DNA of 64,000 nt, taken from assembly GCF_000311745.1 (NCBI RefSeq), contig NZ_HE978531.1, forward strand, positions 1 through 64,000, in the 5' to 3' direction. This document shows, in pieces, positions 17,291-26,238 of the stretch. How positions within the stretch are numbered: the first letter of the stretch is position 1; each line of letters begins with the position of its first letter. Below the pieces are notes generated by a model. The model had not been told where the DNA came from. It worked only from the letters and a program-made list of their open reading frames with translations, and ran no database searches. Made by a program: the position numbers and the translations under genes. This DNA is from Anaerococcus obesiensis ph10. GTDB lineage: Bacteria; Bacillota; Clostridia; Tissierellales; Peptoniphilaceae.

Positions 17291-17772
17291 AAATAACTGT
17301 AGCAGAGATACTTACAACACACGGGATAAAAGGAAATCTAAAAATAAAATCTTATTCAGATAATGAAAAAAGATTTGAAAAAGGATCAAAACTTTTACTT
17401 GATGGAAATTTAGTTACAATCGAATCATCTTTTAAGCATAAGGGTAGTATCATCATAAAACTCAAGGAATATGATGATATTAATGAGGTAGAAAAGTTTA
17501 TTGGACACGAACTTACTATTGAGGATAAGGACTTAGAAAAATTAAATGATGGAGAATATTATTTATTTGATTTGATTGGCCTAAAAGTTTATGAAAAAAA
17601 TCAAGAACTTGGTTTTATAAAAGATGTCATCACTGGAGTTTATCCAAATGATATCTATGTAATAGAAAAAGACGGAAAAGAAATTTATTTTCCAGCCTTA
17701 AATGCTACAGTAAAAAATGTTGACTTAGAAAATAAAAAAATAGAAGTAGAAAACTTCAAAGATTATGAATAA
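17287..17772 (+). CDS. rimM: 16S rRNA processing protein RimM
   Basis: Assembly factor for the 30S head that binds S19 (161 residues). The N-terminal beta-barrel contains ILTTHGIKGNLKIKSYSD, and the C-terminal PRC-barrel has YYLFDLIGLKVY and YPNDIYVIEKDGKEIYFPAL. The start codon overlaps the khpA stop (ATGA) and its end overlaps trmD by 8 nt, so translation is coupled. Confidence 0.96.
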   Translation: MKITVAEILTTHGIKGNLKIKSYSDNEKRFEKGSKLLLDGNLVTIESSFKHKGSIIIKLKEYDDINEVEKFIGHELTIEDKDLEKLNDGEYYLFDLIGLKVYEKNQELGFIKDVITGVYPNDIYVIEKDGKEIYFPALNATVKNVDLENKKIEVENFKDYE

Positions 17773-18484
17773 AATAACTATACTTACACTTTTTCCCGAA
17801 TCATTCGAATTTCTAAAAAGCTATGGAGTTATAGGAAAGGCAATTGAAAAAGGACTTATTGAAATTAATCTTGTTGATATAAGAGATTATAGCAAAGACA
17901 AACACAACAGGGTTGATGATACAGTTTTTGGTGGGGCAGCAGGAATGCTTATGAGGCCTCAACCGATTTATGATGCTCTAATAGCAAATAAAAGTTCAAA
18001 ATCAAAAGTAGTCTACATGTCTGCAGCAGGAGAAATCCTAAACCAAAAATTAGCAATCAAATTTGCAGATTTTGAAGACTTGGTAATAATTTGCGGTCAT
18101 TACGAAGGAATAGATGCAAGAATTACCAATCACTATGTTGATTATGAAGTTTCAATTGGAGATTATGTTTTAACCGGTGGCGAAATCCCTGCCATGGTGT
18201 TAATAGATTCTCTTTCAAGATTTATTGGGGGAGTTGTTGGGAAAAAAGAATCATTAGTTACAGATTCACACTACAATGGTCTACTACAATATGATGAGTA
18301 CACGAAGCCTAGAAATTTTAATGGATATATGGTTCCAAAAGAACTTTATAGTGGAAATCATAAATTAGTAGAAGAGTGGCAAAAGAAATCATCTCTTCAA
18401 AAAACCAAAAGAGTAAGAAGAGATTTATACGATAGATATATCAAGGAGGATCACGATGGAATTAATCAAAAAAATAGAAAATGA
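17765..18484 (+). CDS. trmD: tRNA (guanine-N1-)-methyltransferase TrmD
   Basis: Methylates G37 of tRNAs using S-adenosylmethionine, preventing +1 frameshifting. The 239-residue SPOUT enzyme shows the trefoil-knot motifs: [32 protein letters not shown] near 110-121 and [15 protein letters not shown] near 132-146. The 3' end overlaps rplS by 29 nt. Confidence 0.97.
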   Translation: MNKITILTLFPESFEFLKSYGVIGKAIEKGLIEINLVDIRDYSKDKHNRVDDTVFGGAAGMLMRPQPIYDALIANKSSKSKVVYMSAAGEILNQKLAIKFADFEDLVIICGHYEGIDARITNHYVDYEVSIGDYVLTGGEIPAMVLIDSLSRFIGGVVGKKESLVTDSHYNGLLQYDEYTKPRNFNGYMVPKELYSGNHKLVEEWQKKSSLQKTKRVRRDLYDRYIKEDHDGINQKNRK

Positions 18485-18803
18485 ACAACTACGTGAAGAT
18501 AATCCAGACTTTAGAGTTGGAGATACTGTAAGAGTAAGCTACAGAATCAAAGAAGGAGACAAAACAAGACTCCAAGACTTTGAAGGAGTAGTAATCAAAA
18601 TAAATGAAGGAAATCTTGGAAAAACTTTCACACTTAGAAGACTTTCTTATGGTGTAGGAGTAGAAAGAACATTCCTTTATCACTCACCAAGACTTGAAGC
18701 ATTCAAAATCGTTAGACGTGGTAAGGTAAGACGTGCAAAACTAAATTACCTAAGAGGACGTCAAGGTAAGGCTGCAAAAGTTAAAGAAAAAACAAATTAT
18801 TAA
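18456..18803 (+). CDS. rplS: 50S ribosomal protein L19
   Basis: Large-subunit protein at the 30S/50S interface (115 residues), with [29 protein letters not shown], the [22 protein letters not shown] core and a basic tail. AAGGAGG lies within the end of trmD, 5 nt before the ATG. Last gene before a terminator. Confidence 0.97.
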   Translation: MELIKKIENEQLREDNPDFRVGDTVRVSYRIKEGDKTRLQDFEGVVIKINEGNLGKTFTLRRLSYGVGVERTFLYHSPRLEAFKIVRRGKVRRAKLNYLRGRQGKAAKVKEKTNY

Positions 18804-18808
18804 AAATA

Positions 18809-18832
18809 AGGGCCGAAAGGCTCTTTTTTATT
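18809..18832 (+). terminator. terminator after rplS
   Basis: A gggcc-GAAA-ggctc hairpin with a tetraloop followed by T6, a few bases past the rplS stop. Confidence 0.88.
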
Positions 18833-18841
18833 TTATATAAA

Positions 18842-18855
18842 CACAAATATTTGTG
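18842..18855. promoter_or_regulatory. 14-bp palindrome before rbgA
   Basis: The perfect palindrome cacaaatatttgtg lies upstream of a -10-like taaaat/tataag and 31 bp before rbgA. It could be an operator for the rbgA-rnhB-yraN-dprA-topA group. Nothing identifies the regulator. Confidence 0.35.
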
Positions 18856-18886
18856 ATAAAATATAAGATAAAGATTAGGAGGATAT

Positions 18887-19723
18887 ATGAATATAAATTG
18901 GTATCCGGGTCATATGAAAAAGACCAAAGAAGAAATTAAAAATTCTTTAAAACTTGTTGATATAGTTTTAGAAGTAATAGATGCAAGAATTCCAAAATCT
19001 TCAAGAAATCCATTGATTACTGAAATAACTGAAAAAAAAGATAGAATTATTATAATGAATAAAACTGATCTTTCAGATCCAGTTGAAAATGAAAAATGGA
19101 TAAAAAAATTTGCTGATGATGGAATAAAAGCGATAAAAATGAATGCAAAAGAAAAAATAAATACAAAAGAAATTTATAATATTGCAAAAGAAATTCTTTT
19201 TGAAAAATTTAAAAAAAATGAAGAAAAAAATATTGAAAATGAAAATATTAGGATGATGGTTGTAGGAATTCCAAATTCTGGGAAATCTACTTTTATAAAT
19301 AATATTGCAAAAAGAAAGGGAGCAAGGGTTGGAAATAGACCTGGAGTTACTCAACAAAAACAATGGATAAAAACAAAAGAAAATATTTTGCTTTTGGATA
19401 CACCTGGTGTTTTGTGGCCAAAATTTGATGGGCAAACAGGACTTAATTTGTCTTTTACAAATGCAATTAAGGATGAAATTTTAAATATTGAGGAATTGTG
19501 CCTTAAATTTATTGAATTTATGAAAGAATTTTATCCAAAAAATTTGGAAGAAAGGTATAAGATAGATTCTAATAAAACTGCTCTTGAAATTTATGAAGAA
19601 ATCGGGATAAAAAGAGGGGCAATTATTAGAAAAGGCGAAGTTGATTATACAAGATGTGCAAATTTAATTTTTAATGATTTTAGAAGTGGAAAACTTGGAA
19701 GGATAACAATTGAAAAAGCCTAG
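18887..19723 (+). CDS. rbgA: ribosome biogenesis GTPase RbgA (YlqF)
   Basis: Circularly permuted GTPase needed for late 50S assembly. The 278-residue protein begins with the family signature INWYPGHMKKTK. Permuted G motifs appear in order G4 (MNKTD near 58-62), G1 (GIPNSGKST near 128-136) and G3 (LDTPGVLWPK near 167-176), followed by the C-terminal RNA-binding region. TAGGAGG precedes the ATG. First of a run of five tightly packed genes ending in topA. Confidence 0.96.
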   Translation: MNINWYPGHMKKTKEEIKNSLKLVDIVLEVIDARIPKSSRNPLITEITEKKDRIIIMNKTDLSDPVENEKWIKKFADDGIKAIKMNAKEKINTKEIYNIAKEILFEKFKKNEEKNIENENIRMMVVGIPNSGKSTFINNIAKRKGARVGNRPGVTQQKQWIKTKENILLLDTPGVLWPKFDGQTGLNLSFTNAIKDEILNIEELCLKFIEFMKEFYPKNLEERYKIDSNKTALEIYEEIGIKRGAIIRKGEVDYTRCANLIFNDFRSGKLGRITIEKA

Positions 19724-20342
19724 ATATTCTGAATTTAATGATAAAATAAAAAATGAAATTCATGAAAAATATGAATTGATTGCAGGAATAGATGAAGTTG
19801 GAAGGGGGCCTTTGGCAGGACCTGTTGTGGCTTGTGCAGTTATAATGAAAAAAGATTCTCATATTAAAGGAGTCACAGATTCCAAAAAATTATCAAAAAA
19901 GAAAATGAAAGAACTCTACCAAAAAATTATAGATGATACGATTTCCTATTCTTTTGGTTATGCAAATAATATCCTTATTGATAAAATTAATATAAAAGAG
20001 GCAACGAAACTTGCTATGAAAGATGCCCTAGAAGGTCTTAAAAAAAAGCCTCAAATTGTTTTGATTGATGCTGAAAGAATTGATACGGATATTAAACAAT
20101 TAAATATAGTAAAGGGCGACTTGTATGAATATTCTATTTCATGTGCATCAATTCTTGCTAAGGTTAGAAGGGATAAAATAATGGAAAATTTCTCAAAAAT
20201 TTATCCTCATTATTCATTTGAAACAAACGCAGGCTATGGAACAAAAAAACACTACGATGGTCTTGAAAAATATGGGGAATGTCCAATTCATAGAAAAACT
20301 TTTTTAAGAAAATTTTATGAAAGGCAATTATCTTTTCTATGA
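19710..20342 (+). CDS. rnhB: ribonuclease HII
   Basis: Removes ribonucleotides and RNA primers from DNA. The 210-residue protein has the GIDEVGRGPLAGPVV metal motif (Asp28, Glu29), VTDSKKLS, LIDA and the SCASILAKVRRD segment. The start is TTG at 19710, inside the end of rbgA, with GGAAGGA upstream. The stop overlaps the next start (ATGA). Confidence 0.95.
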   Translation: MKKPRYSEFNDKIKNEIHEKYELIAGIDEVGRGPLAGPVVACAVIMKKDSHIKGVTDSKKLSKKKMKELYQKIIDDTISYSFGYANNILIDKINIKEATKLAMKDALEGLKKKPQIVLIDAERIDTDIKQLNIVKGDLYEYSISCASILAKVRRDKIMENFSKIYPHYSFETNAGYGTKKHYDGLEKYGECPIHRKTFLRKFYERQLSFL

Positions 20343-20695
20343 AAAGCAAAAAAAGAACAATAGGAGATTTTGGGGAGGATATAGCCTTAAAATATTTGGA
20401 GAAAAAAGGTTACCAAATTTTGGATAGAAATTTCATAAAACCCTACGGAGAAATTGATATTATTGCAATAAAAGATGATATTTTGACCTTTGTGGAAGTT
20501 AAAACAAGAAAAAATGATGAATTTAAGCCTGCAAGTTTGGATGTTGATTATTATAAACAAGAAAGAATCAAAAAAACAGCCCAAGCCTATATTATGGAAA
20601 AAGATTTGGGCGAATTTTTGATCTCTTTTGATGTGTGCGAAGTTTATCTTGAAAATAAAACAATTCATTACATAAAAAACGCTTTTGGTGATTAG
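20339..20695 (+). CDS. YraN family (UPF0102) nuclease-like protein
   Basis: A 118-residue restriction-endonuclease-fold protein with the family pattern GEDIALKYLEKKGYQILDRNF, YGEIDIIAIKDDILTFVEVKTR and QERIKKTAQAYI. The D-ExK arrangement is that of the nuclease fold, but biochemical function is poorly known. It is commonly adjacent to rnhB and dprA, as here. Confidence 0.9.
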   Translation: MKSKKRTIGDFGEDIALKYLEKKGYQILDRNFIKPYGEIDIIAIKDDILTFVEVKTRKNDEFKPASLDVDYYKQERIKKTAQAYIMEKDLGEFLISFDVCEVYLENKTIHYIKNAFGD

Positions 20696-21775
20696 ATGGA
20701 CAAAAAAGATTTGTTATTATATTTTAATTTTATAAATTTACAAAACAAAATAATTTTGGATTTTTGTGAAAATCTTGATATGGATAATTTTTTTGACCTT
20801 GATAGGAAAATTTTTGAAAATTTATCTAAGATAAATAAGGAAAAGATATTTTCTTCTAAGAATTTAGAAAATTTTAAAGCTTATAGACAAAAAGTTTTTA
20901 ATGGTCCTTATAAAATTTCTACCATATACGATGATAATTATCCGGTAAATTTATCCTACATAGATGACAGGCCTGCTCTTTTTTATTACAAGGGAAAGTT
21001 GGAAAAAGAGGACAAAAACGCCATAGCCTTTGTTGGTGCAAGAAAATGTACTGATTATGGGAAATGGGCTTGTAAAAAAATCGTAGAAGGTTTTAAGGAT
21101 ACAAATATTAGGACTGTATCAGGTCTTGCTTATGGAATTGATGCAATTAGCCATAAGGTAAGTCTTGAAAATAATATTAAAACTATTGGAGTAATTGGCT
21201 CAGGTCTTGATATAATTTATCCCAAGGCAAATAAATATTTGTATGAAAAAATCCAAGAAAAGGGAGTAATAATTTCGGAATTTCCCTTAGAAACTCCGCC
21301 AAATGCCTACAATTTTCCAAGAAGAAATAGGATAATTTCTGGACTTAGCAAGGGAGTTTGTGTGATTGAGGCAAAGGAGAAATCTGGAACTATGATTACA
21401 ACAAATTTTGCCCTTGAACAGGGAAGGGAAGTGTTTTGTCTTCCAGGAAATATAAATTCGATTTATTCAAAGGGATGCAACAAATTAATTCAAGAAGGAT
21501 CCAAACTTGTAATGGATGCAAGTGATATAATAGATGAAATTGAAGATTTTAAAAATATAAATAATAAGAAAAACAAAATTAATCTTGATGGACTTGATAA
21601 AGATGCGGCAAATGTAGTAAAGTATATAATCGACAAGCCATCTTCAAATGCAGATGAGATTTCGCAAAATCTATCCATTTCGATTGAGGATGTAAATTAT
21701 ATTTTGATATTTTTGGAATTAAATGATTATATAGAAAATATGGGAAACAATGAGTATGTGTGTAAAGGGGATTAA
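20696..21775 (+). CDS. dprA: DNA processing protein DprA
   Basis: Protects incoming single-stranded DNA and loads RecA during natural transformation. The Rossmann-like core spans about 90-290, with IAFVGARKCTDYG, VSGLAYGIDAISH, GVIGSGLDIIYPK, FPRRNRIISGLS and SGTMITTNFALEQGREVFCLPG. A winged-helix-like C-terminal region follows (about 300-359). Its presence alone does not prove competence, and no com genes are in the window. It starts directly after the yraN stop. Confidence 0.95.
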   Translation: MDKKDLLLYFNFINLQNKIILDFCENLDMDNFFDLDRKIFENLSKINKEKIFSSKNLENFKAYRQKVFNGPYKISTIYDDNYPVNLSYIDDRPALFYYKGKLEKEDKNAIAFVGARKCTDYGKWACKKIVEGFKDTNIRTVSGLAYGIDAISHKVSLENNIKTIGVIGSGLDIIYPKANKYLYEKIQEKGVIISEFPLETPPNAYNFPRRNRIISGLSKGVCVIEAKEKSGTMITTNFALEQGREVFCLPGNINSIYSKGCNKLIQEGSKLVMDASDIIDEIEDFKNINNKKNKINLDGLDKDAANVVKYIIDKPSSNADEISQNLSISIEDVNYILIFLELNDYIENMGNNEYVCKGD

Positions 21776-23835
21776 ATGGCAAAAAATTTAGTAATAGTAG
21801 AATCTCCAACAAAGGCTAAGTCAATCACTAGGATGTTGGGCTCAAATTATAAGGTAAGAGCAACTTATGGTCATCTTAGAGATTTGCCAAAGTCTAAACT
21901 TGGAGTGGATATAGAAAATAATTTTGAACCAAAATATATAAAAGTTCGTGGAAAGGCAAAAACAATCAATGCCTTAAAAAAAGAAGCAGAAAGCGTAGAC
22001 AAAGTTTATCTTGCAACAGACCCTGATAGGGAAGGCGAGGCAATAAGCTGGCATTTGCAATATCTTTTGGGACTTGATAAAAATGAATTAAACAGAGTAG
22101 AATTTCATGAGATAACAAAAAATAATGTAAAAAAATGCTATCAAAAAATCCAAGAAAAATCGACCAAAATTTGGTAGATAGCCAACAAGCAAGAAGAATT
22201 ATGGACAGGATAGTAGGTTATGAAATTTCTCCAATTTTGTGGAAAAGAGTAAAATCTGGTCTATCTGCAGGAAGAGTCCAATCAGTTGCTTTAAAACTAA
22301 TTGTAGATAAGCAAAGAGAAATTGATTCTTTTGTTCCTGAAGAATATTGGACAATTACAGCCAAGCACAAAGAAGATAAAATTGAATTTGAATCAGAATT
22401 TTATGGATCAAAATCCAAAAAAATGAAAATTTCAAATGAAAATGGGGCAGAAAAAATCCTAAATAGGATTGATAAGGACAAGTTTGAAGTTGTAGATATT
22501 CAAAAAACAAAAAAGAAAAGAAAACCACAAAAGCCATATACAACTTCAACTTTACAACAAGACGCCTCAAATAAATTAGGATTTTCTACAAAATATACAA
22601 TGTCTCTTGCCCAACAATTATTTGAAGGAATTGATTTAGGAGAAAAGGGAAGAGTCGGTCTAATTACTTATATGAGAACAGATGCCACAAGACTTTCAAA
22701 TGAAATTATTGGAGAAAGTTTATCATATATTAAGGAAAAATTTGGAGAAAAATACGCATCAAAAGGAAATTCTTATTCAAAAAAATCAAAAACAAGTCAA
22801 GATGCTCATGAGGCAATAAGGCCTACTTCAATTTACAATGATCCAATAAGTGTAAAAGAATATTTAACAGACCAACAATATAAACTCTACAAATTAATTT
22901 GGACAAGAGTTGTTGCAAGTCAAATGACAGATTACGAATATTTGTCAACATCTCTTTCTTTTGATTCAAATGGAGTGATTTTTAAAACAAATGGAAAAAT
23001 AACCTTGTTTGATGGGTTTATGAAAGTTTCAAATGCAAAAGAAAATGAAAATATCCTACCAGATTTAAAAAAGGGAGATATTATAAAAGCACTTGACATT
23101 AAAAAAGACCAACATTTTACTAAGCCACCAGCAAATTACACAGAGGCAAGTCTTGTAAAAACTTTGGAAGAATATGGAATAGGAAGACCATCAACCTATT
23201 CATCAACAATAGCTTCAATTATTTCAAGAAATTATGTAGAATTTGAACAAAGAAAAATTCTTCCGACAAAACTTGGAATAAGAGTAAATGATTTTTTACA
23301 AGAAAGTTTTGACGACATAATAAATGTAGAATTCACAGCGAAAATGGAAGATGAACTTGATAAAATTGCTCAAGATGAAGTTTATTGGAAAGATGTCTTA
23401 AAATCTTTTTATGAAGGATTTGAAAAAGATTTAAAACAAGTTTCAAAAGATAGGACAGATTATAAGGTAAAAGATAAAGTTTTGGATGAAAAATGTCCAA
23501 AGTGTGGCCATCCGCTTGCAGAAAAACACGGAAGAAATGGAAAATTTATTGGATGTACAAATTTCCCAGAATGCGATTTTACAAAATCAATTATAAAAAC
23601 AACAGGAGTAAAATGTCCAGAATGTGAAAATGGAGAAATAATAGAAAAAGTTTCTAAGAAGGGCAAAAGATTTTACGGCTGTTCAAATTTTCCAAAATGT
23701 GATTACGCAACATGGGATCCACCAACAGGAGAGAAATGTCCAAAATGCGGAGACCTTTTAGTCCACAAAAAAAATAGATCAACTGATGAAATAAAATGTA
23801 ATTCTTGTGATTACGTTAAAGAAAAAAGAAGATAA
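21776..23835 (+). CDS. topA: DNA topoisomerase I (frameshifted)
   Basis: Relaxes negative supercoils by single-strand passage. The toprim domain at the N-terminus (VIVESPTKAKSI, DPDREGEAISWHL), the active-site Tyr in GLITYMRTDATRLS and three C-terminal Cys4 zinc motifs (CPKCGHPL, CPECENGE, CPKCGDLL with partners) are all present. The frame breaks at the A7 run 22129-22135: upstream codons run to a stop at 22177, downstream codons are open to 23835. One added A restores KKMLSKNPRKIDQNLVDSQQ, the expected family sequence. Since topA is essential, the break is almost surely a sequencing error. Confidence 0.93.
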
Positions 23836-23850
23836 AATTTTTTATTAAAA

Positions 23851-23870
23851 AAGCAGGCTTTATGCCTGCT
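23851..23870 (+). terminator. hairpin after topA, first copy
   Basis: An agcaggc/gcctgct hairpin matching 18 of 20 bases of the terminator at 24191-24210, but followed by aatag rather than Ts. It looks like a terminator separated from its T-tract. Confidence 0.55.
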
Positions 23871-23873
23871 AAT

Positions 23874-24162
23874 AGCGTAGACAAACCCTCAAGCACGAAT
23901 ATCTGACTCCAAAAATTGTTGATTTCTAAATTTCAAAATTCTAAAATCGCAAACTCGCTAACGCGAGAACAGATAAATAGCTTAAAATTGTGCCAGTGGC
24001 ACGATTTTAATATTTATCCCTCGGAATATAACGAAGAATAGAAATTTAATTGAATTTATTTTATTTAATAAATTATCATTGCTTTAAATTTTAGAGTGCG
24101 ATTTTTGACGAATTTTATAATTTGAAATCAAATCAATTTTTTACGTATGATATTCTTAGCAT
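23874..24162 (+). repeat. dispersed intergenic repeat, copy 2
   Basis: Block A (23874-23941) and block B (24119-24162) match the reverse complement of 14815-14920. The material between them, absent from copy 1, holds two strong hairpins: ctcgc-taac-gcgag near 23954-23967 and a 13-bp stem at 23982-24010 around gtgcc/ggcac. Confidence 0.75.
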
Positions 24163-24190
24163 AAGGATTTGTATACTTTGTTAATAATTT

Positions 24191-24220
24191 AAGCAGGCTT
24201 TGAGCCTGCTTTATTTTTTT
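24191..24220. terminator. topA/mscL terminator
   Basis: An aagcaggc/gcctgctt hairpin followed by T-rich tattttttt on the + strand, with A-rich sequence on the other side. It lies a few bases before the end of mscL and may serve both converging genes. Confidence 0.8.
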
Positions 24221-24224
24221 AAAA

Positions 24225-24632
24225 TTATTTAATTTCTTCAGAAAACCCTTCAAGCTTTGATGTACAATGAGGACATCTTGTTGCTTCTATATTAATTTCT
24301 GATTTACAATGAGGGCAAATTTTTGTTGTAGCTTCTACAACTTCTTCTTTTTTTGCCTTGTTCAATGCTTTTACAATTAAAAATAGGAATAATGAAATAA
24401 TTAAAAATGTAATAATTGCATTAATAACGCTACCTATTTGTAATTTTGCTCCAAAAAAATTAACTGCCAAATCTTCGTAATCAACTCCTGCTGTAAGTCC
24501 TGAAATAATTGGCATCAAAATTCCATCTACAACAGCAGTTACAATTGCAGTGAAAGCAGAGCCCATGATAAGACCTATTGCCAAGTCAACTACATTTCCC
24601 TTTGAAATAAATTCTTTAAATTCTTTCCACAT
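24225..24632 (-). CDS. mscL: large-conductance mechanosensitive channel with zinc ribbon
   Basis: Emergency osmotic release valve in the membrane, a homopentamer. The 135-residue protein has the N-terminal amphipathic helix WKEFKEFISKGNVVDLAIGLIMGSAF, TM1 (about 15-45) and TM2 (about 68-90). The C-terminus carries an added zinc-ribbon-like CPHC-x(10)-CPHC (about residues 106-122) before the final acidic tail, which the standard MscL helical bundle lacks. Possible redox or zinc sensing is speculation. The ATG is preceded by an AAGGAG site. Confidence 0.93.
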   Translation of the reverse strand: MWKEFKEFISKGNVVDLAIGLIMGSAFTAIVTAVVDGILMPIISGLTAGVDYEDLAVNFFGAKLQIGSVINAIITFLIISLFLFLIVKALNKAKKEEVVEATTKICPHCKSEINIEATRCPHCTSKLEGFSEEIK

Positions 24633-24739
24633 AATATCTCCTTATTTCTTATTTGTCTTCATTATACTCATATTTTTATAAATGTGTAGGATAGAAAATA
24701 TTTTAAAAATAGTATAGTGATTATAAGGAGAAAAAATTT

Positions 24740-25318
24740 ATGAAAAATTTACAAGTTGATGATGAATTTTATAAAAAATTATCTAAATATGCTGTTTTTA
24801 TTCCTATAATTAATATTGATGGGAAAGACCATATTTTATTTGAAGTTAGGAGTAATCTCATTTCTCAAGCTGGCGAAGTTTCTTTTCCTGGTGGTGGAGT
24901 AAATGAAGGAGAAAAATTTGAGATGGCTGCCATTAGGGAATGTAGGGAAGAATTAAATTTAGATGAAAAAGATGTTTCTTTGATTGGTTATTCTTCTATG
25001 ATTTTGTCTTCTTCAAATAGGCTAATCAAAGCTTATTATGGAAGAATTAATAAAAATTTTGAAAATATTTCTTATAATATGGAAGTTGATTCTATTTTTA
25101 CGGTTTCTATTGATTATTTGAAAAAAAATCCTCCAGAAAAATATACGGCAAAACTCAAAATGGATTTGCCAGATGATTTTCCTTTTGAAAAAATTCCTAA
25201 TGGAAAAAATTATAATTTTTGGCAAAGATACCATACTTTTTATTTTTATAATACAAAACCTGTTATATGGGGAATGACTGCAAATGTTTTGAAAGATTTT
25301 TTAAAATTTTATAAATAA
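24740..25318 (+). CDS. Nudix hydrolase, CoA pyrophosphatase type
   Basis: A 192-residue Nudix protein with the box GGGVNEGEKFEMAAIRECREEL (about 54-75), whose Glu residues bind Mg2+. SQAGEVSFPGGG just before it is the NuCoA-type signature found in enzymes that split coenzyme A into 4'-phosphopantetheine and 3',5'-ADP. Exact substrate is inferred. AAGGAG precedes the ATG. Confidence 0.85.
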   Translation: MKNLQVDDEFYKKLSKYAVFIPIINIDGKDHILFEVRSNLISQAGEVSFPGGGVNEGEKFEMAAIRECREELNLDEKDVSLIGYSSMILSSSNRLIKAYYGRINKNFENISYNMEVDSIFTVSIDYLKKNPPEKYTAKLKMDLPDDFPFEKIPNGKNYNFWQRYHTFYFYNTKPVIWGMTANVLKDFLKFYK

Positions 25319-25396
25319 TTATTTCTTATAAAGATTTATAATTTGTGGTAAAATTAGTTTATAGGAGAATTGTTTGTAAGAAAGAAAGATGTGGTT

Positions 25397-26230
25397 ATGA
25401 AAAGTTATATTATAGAAAAATTAAAAGATTATTCCAAATCTAATGAAAAAGTCAAGGCGATTTTTTTTGTAAAGGAAGATAATAATAATGAATATTTTGC
25501 AAATATTTATCTTGTTTTGAGTGATATTATTATTTCAAAAATCAAAGAAGATTTGGAAAATATTTTTGATGATTATGCAATGATTAATAAAAGAAAAGAT
25601 TCTTTTGAGCTTGATAAAAAAAATCAACAATTTACAAAGTTCGAACTTTATACTAATGATTCTACAAAAATTTCCATAAATTTAATTTTGGAAGATAAGG
25701 CAAATGATTTTATAAAATTGTGTCCGGGAAGTATTGAATTTATTTGTGATAAAATGAATTTAGAAGAAGAAATTGGTGAGAAAAATATTGTTTATAGTCT
25801 TGCTCGTGAATTTGAATTTGATGAGTGTTGTAAGAACTTTTTTTCAAGCTGTTTGGATGTTTCTTTTAATCTTATGTCAAGAGATCTTATTAGTGCAGGT
25901 TATAGAATGCAAAGTGTAAGGGATTATCTATATAAATTATTAAATTGGTATATAATTGATAAATTTAATAAGGGCAAAGATGCTGGGGAGTATGGACAAA
26001 ATTTAATTCATACTTTGGAAGCTGATATTAAGGAAGAATTGTTATTGACCTTTAAAACAAATGATATTACTGAAATTTATGGGGCAATTTTTGCAGCTTG
26101 CCAATTGTTTAGAAAAATTGGTATGCAACTTTCTGAAAAATTCGATTTTTCTTATCCAAAAAAAGATGATGTTTATACACTAAAGCTTTTGAGAAAAAAT
26201 TACAAAAAAATGGAATCGCTACAAGTATAG
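25397..26230 (+). CDS. ANT(6)-like nucleotidyltransferase family protein, probably inactive
   Basis: The C-terminal two thirds (MSRDLISAGYRMQSVRDYLYKLLNWYI, EYGQNLIHTLEADI, EIYGAIFAACQLFRKIGMQL) follow the pattern of streptomycin 6-adenylyltransferase-like proteins. The N-terminal nucleotidyltransferase signature expected near residues 20-45 (GSR followed by a DxD-type pair) is not visible; the corresponding part reads AIFFVKEDNNNEYFANIYLVLSD. It is therefore unlikely to modify aminoglycosides. The start is uncertain: ATG at 25397 has a weak ribosome site, while TTG at 25370 lies only 2 nt after AGGAG. The next gene follows after 8 bp. Confidence 0.6.
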   Translation: MKSYIIEKLKDYSKSNEKVKAIFFVKEDNNNEYFANIYLVLSDIIISKIKEDLENIFDDYAMINKRKDSFELDKKNQQFTKFELYTNDSTKISINLILEDKANDFIKLCPGSIEFICDKMNLEEEIGEKNIVYSLAREFEFDECCKNFFSSCLDVSFNLMSRDLISAGYRMQSVRDYLYKLLNWYIIDKFNKGKDAGEYGQNLIHTLEADIKEELLLTFKTNDITEIYGAIFAACQLFRKIGMQLSEKFDFSYPKKDDVYTLKLLRKNYKKMESLQV

Positions 26231-26238
26231 GGGGATGA

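Larger units (their letters stand above)
23836..24224. other. intergenic region with repeat between two terminator copies
   Basis: About 390 bp between convergent topA and mscL. Order: terminator-like hairpin (23851-23870), dispersed repeat copy 2 (23874-24162), second hairpin of nearly the same sequence with a T-tract (24191-24220). No gene is supported. Confidence 0.65.
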
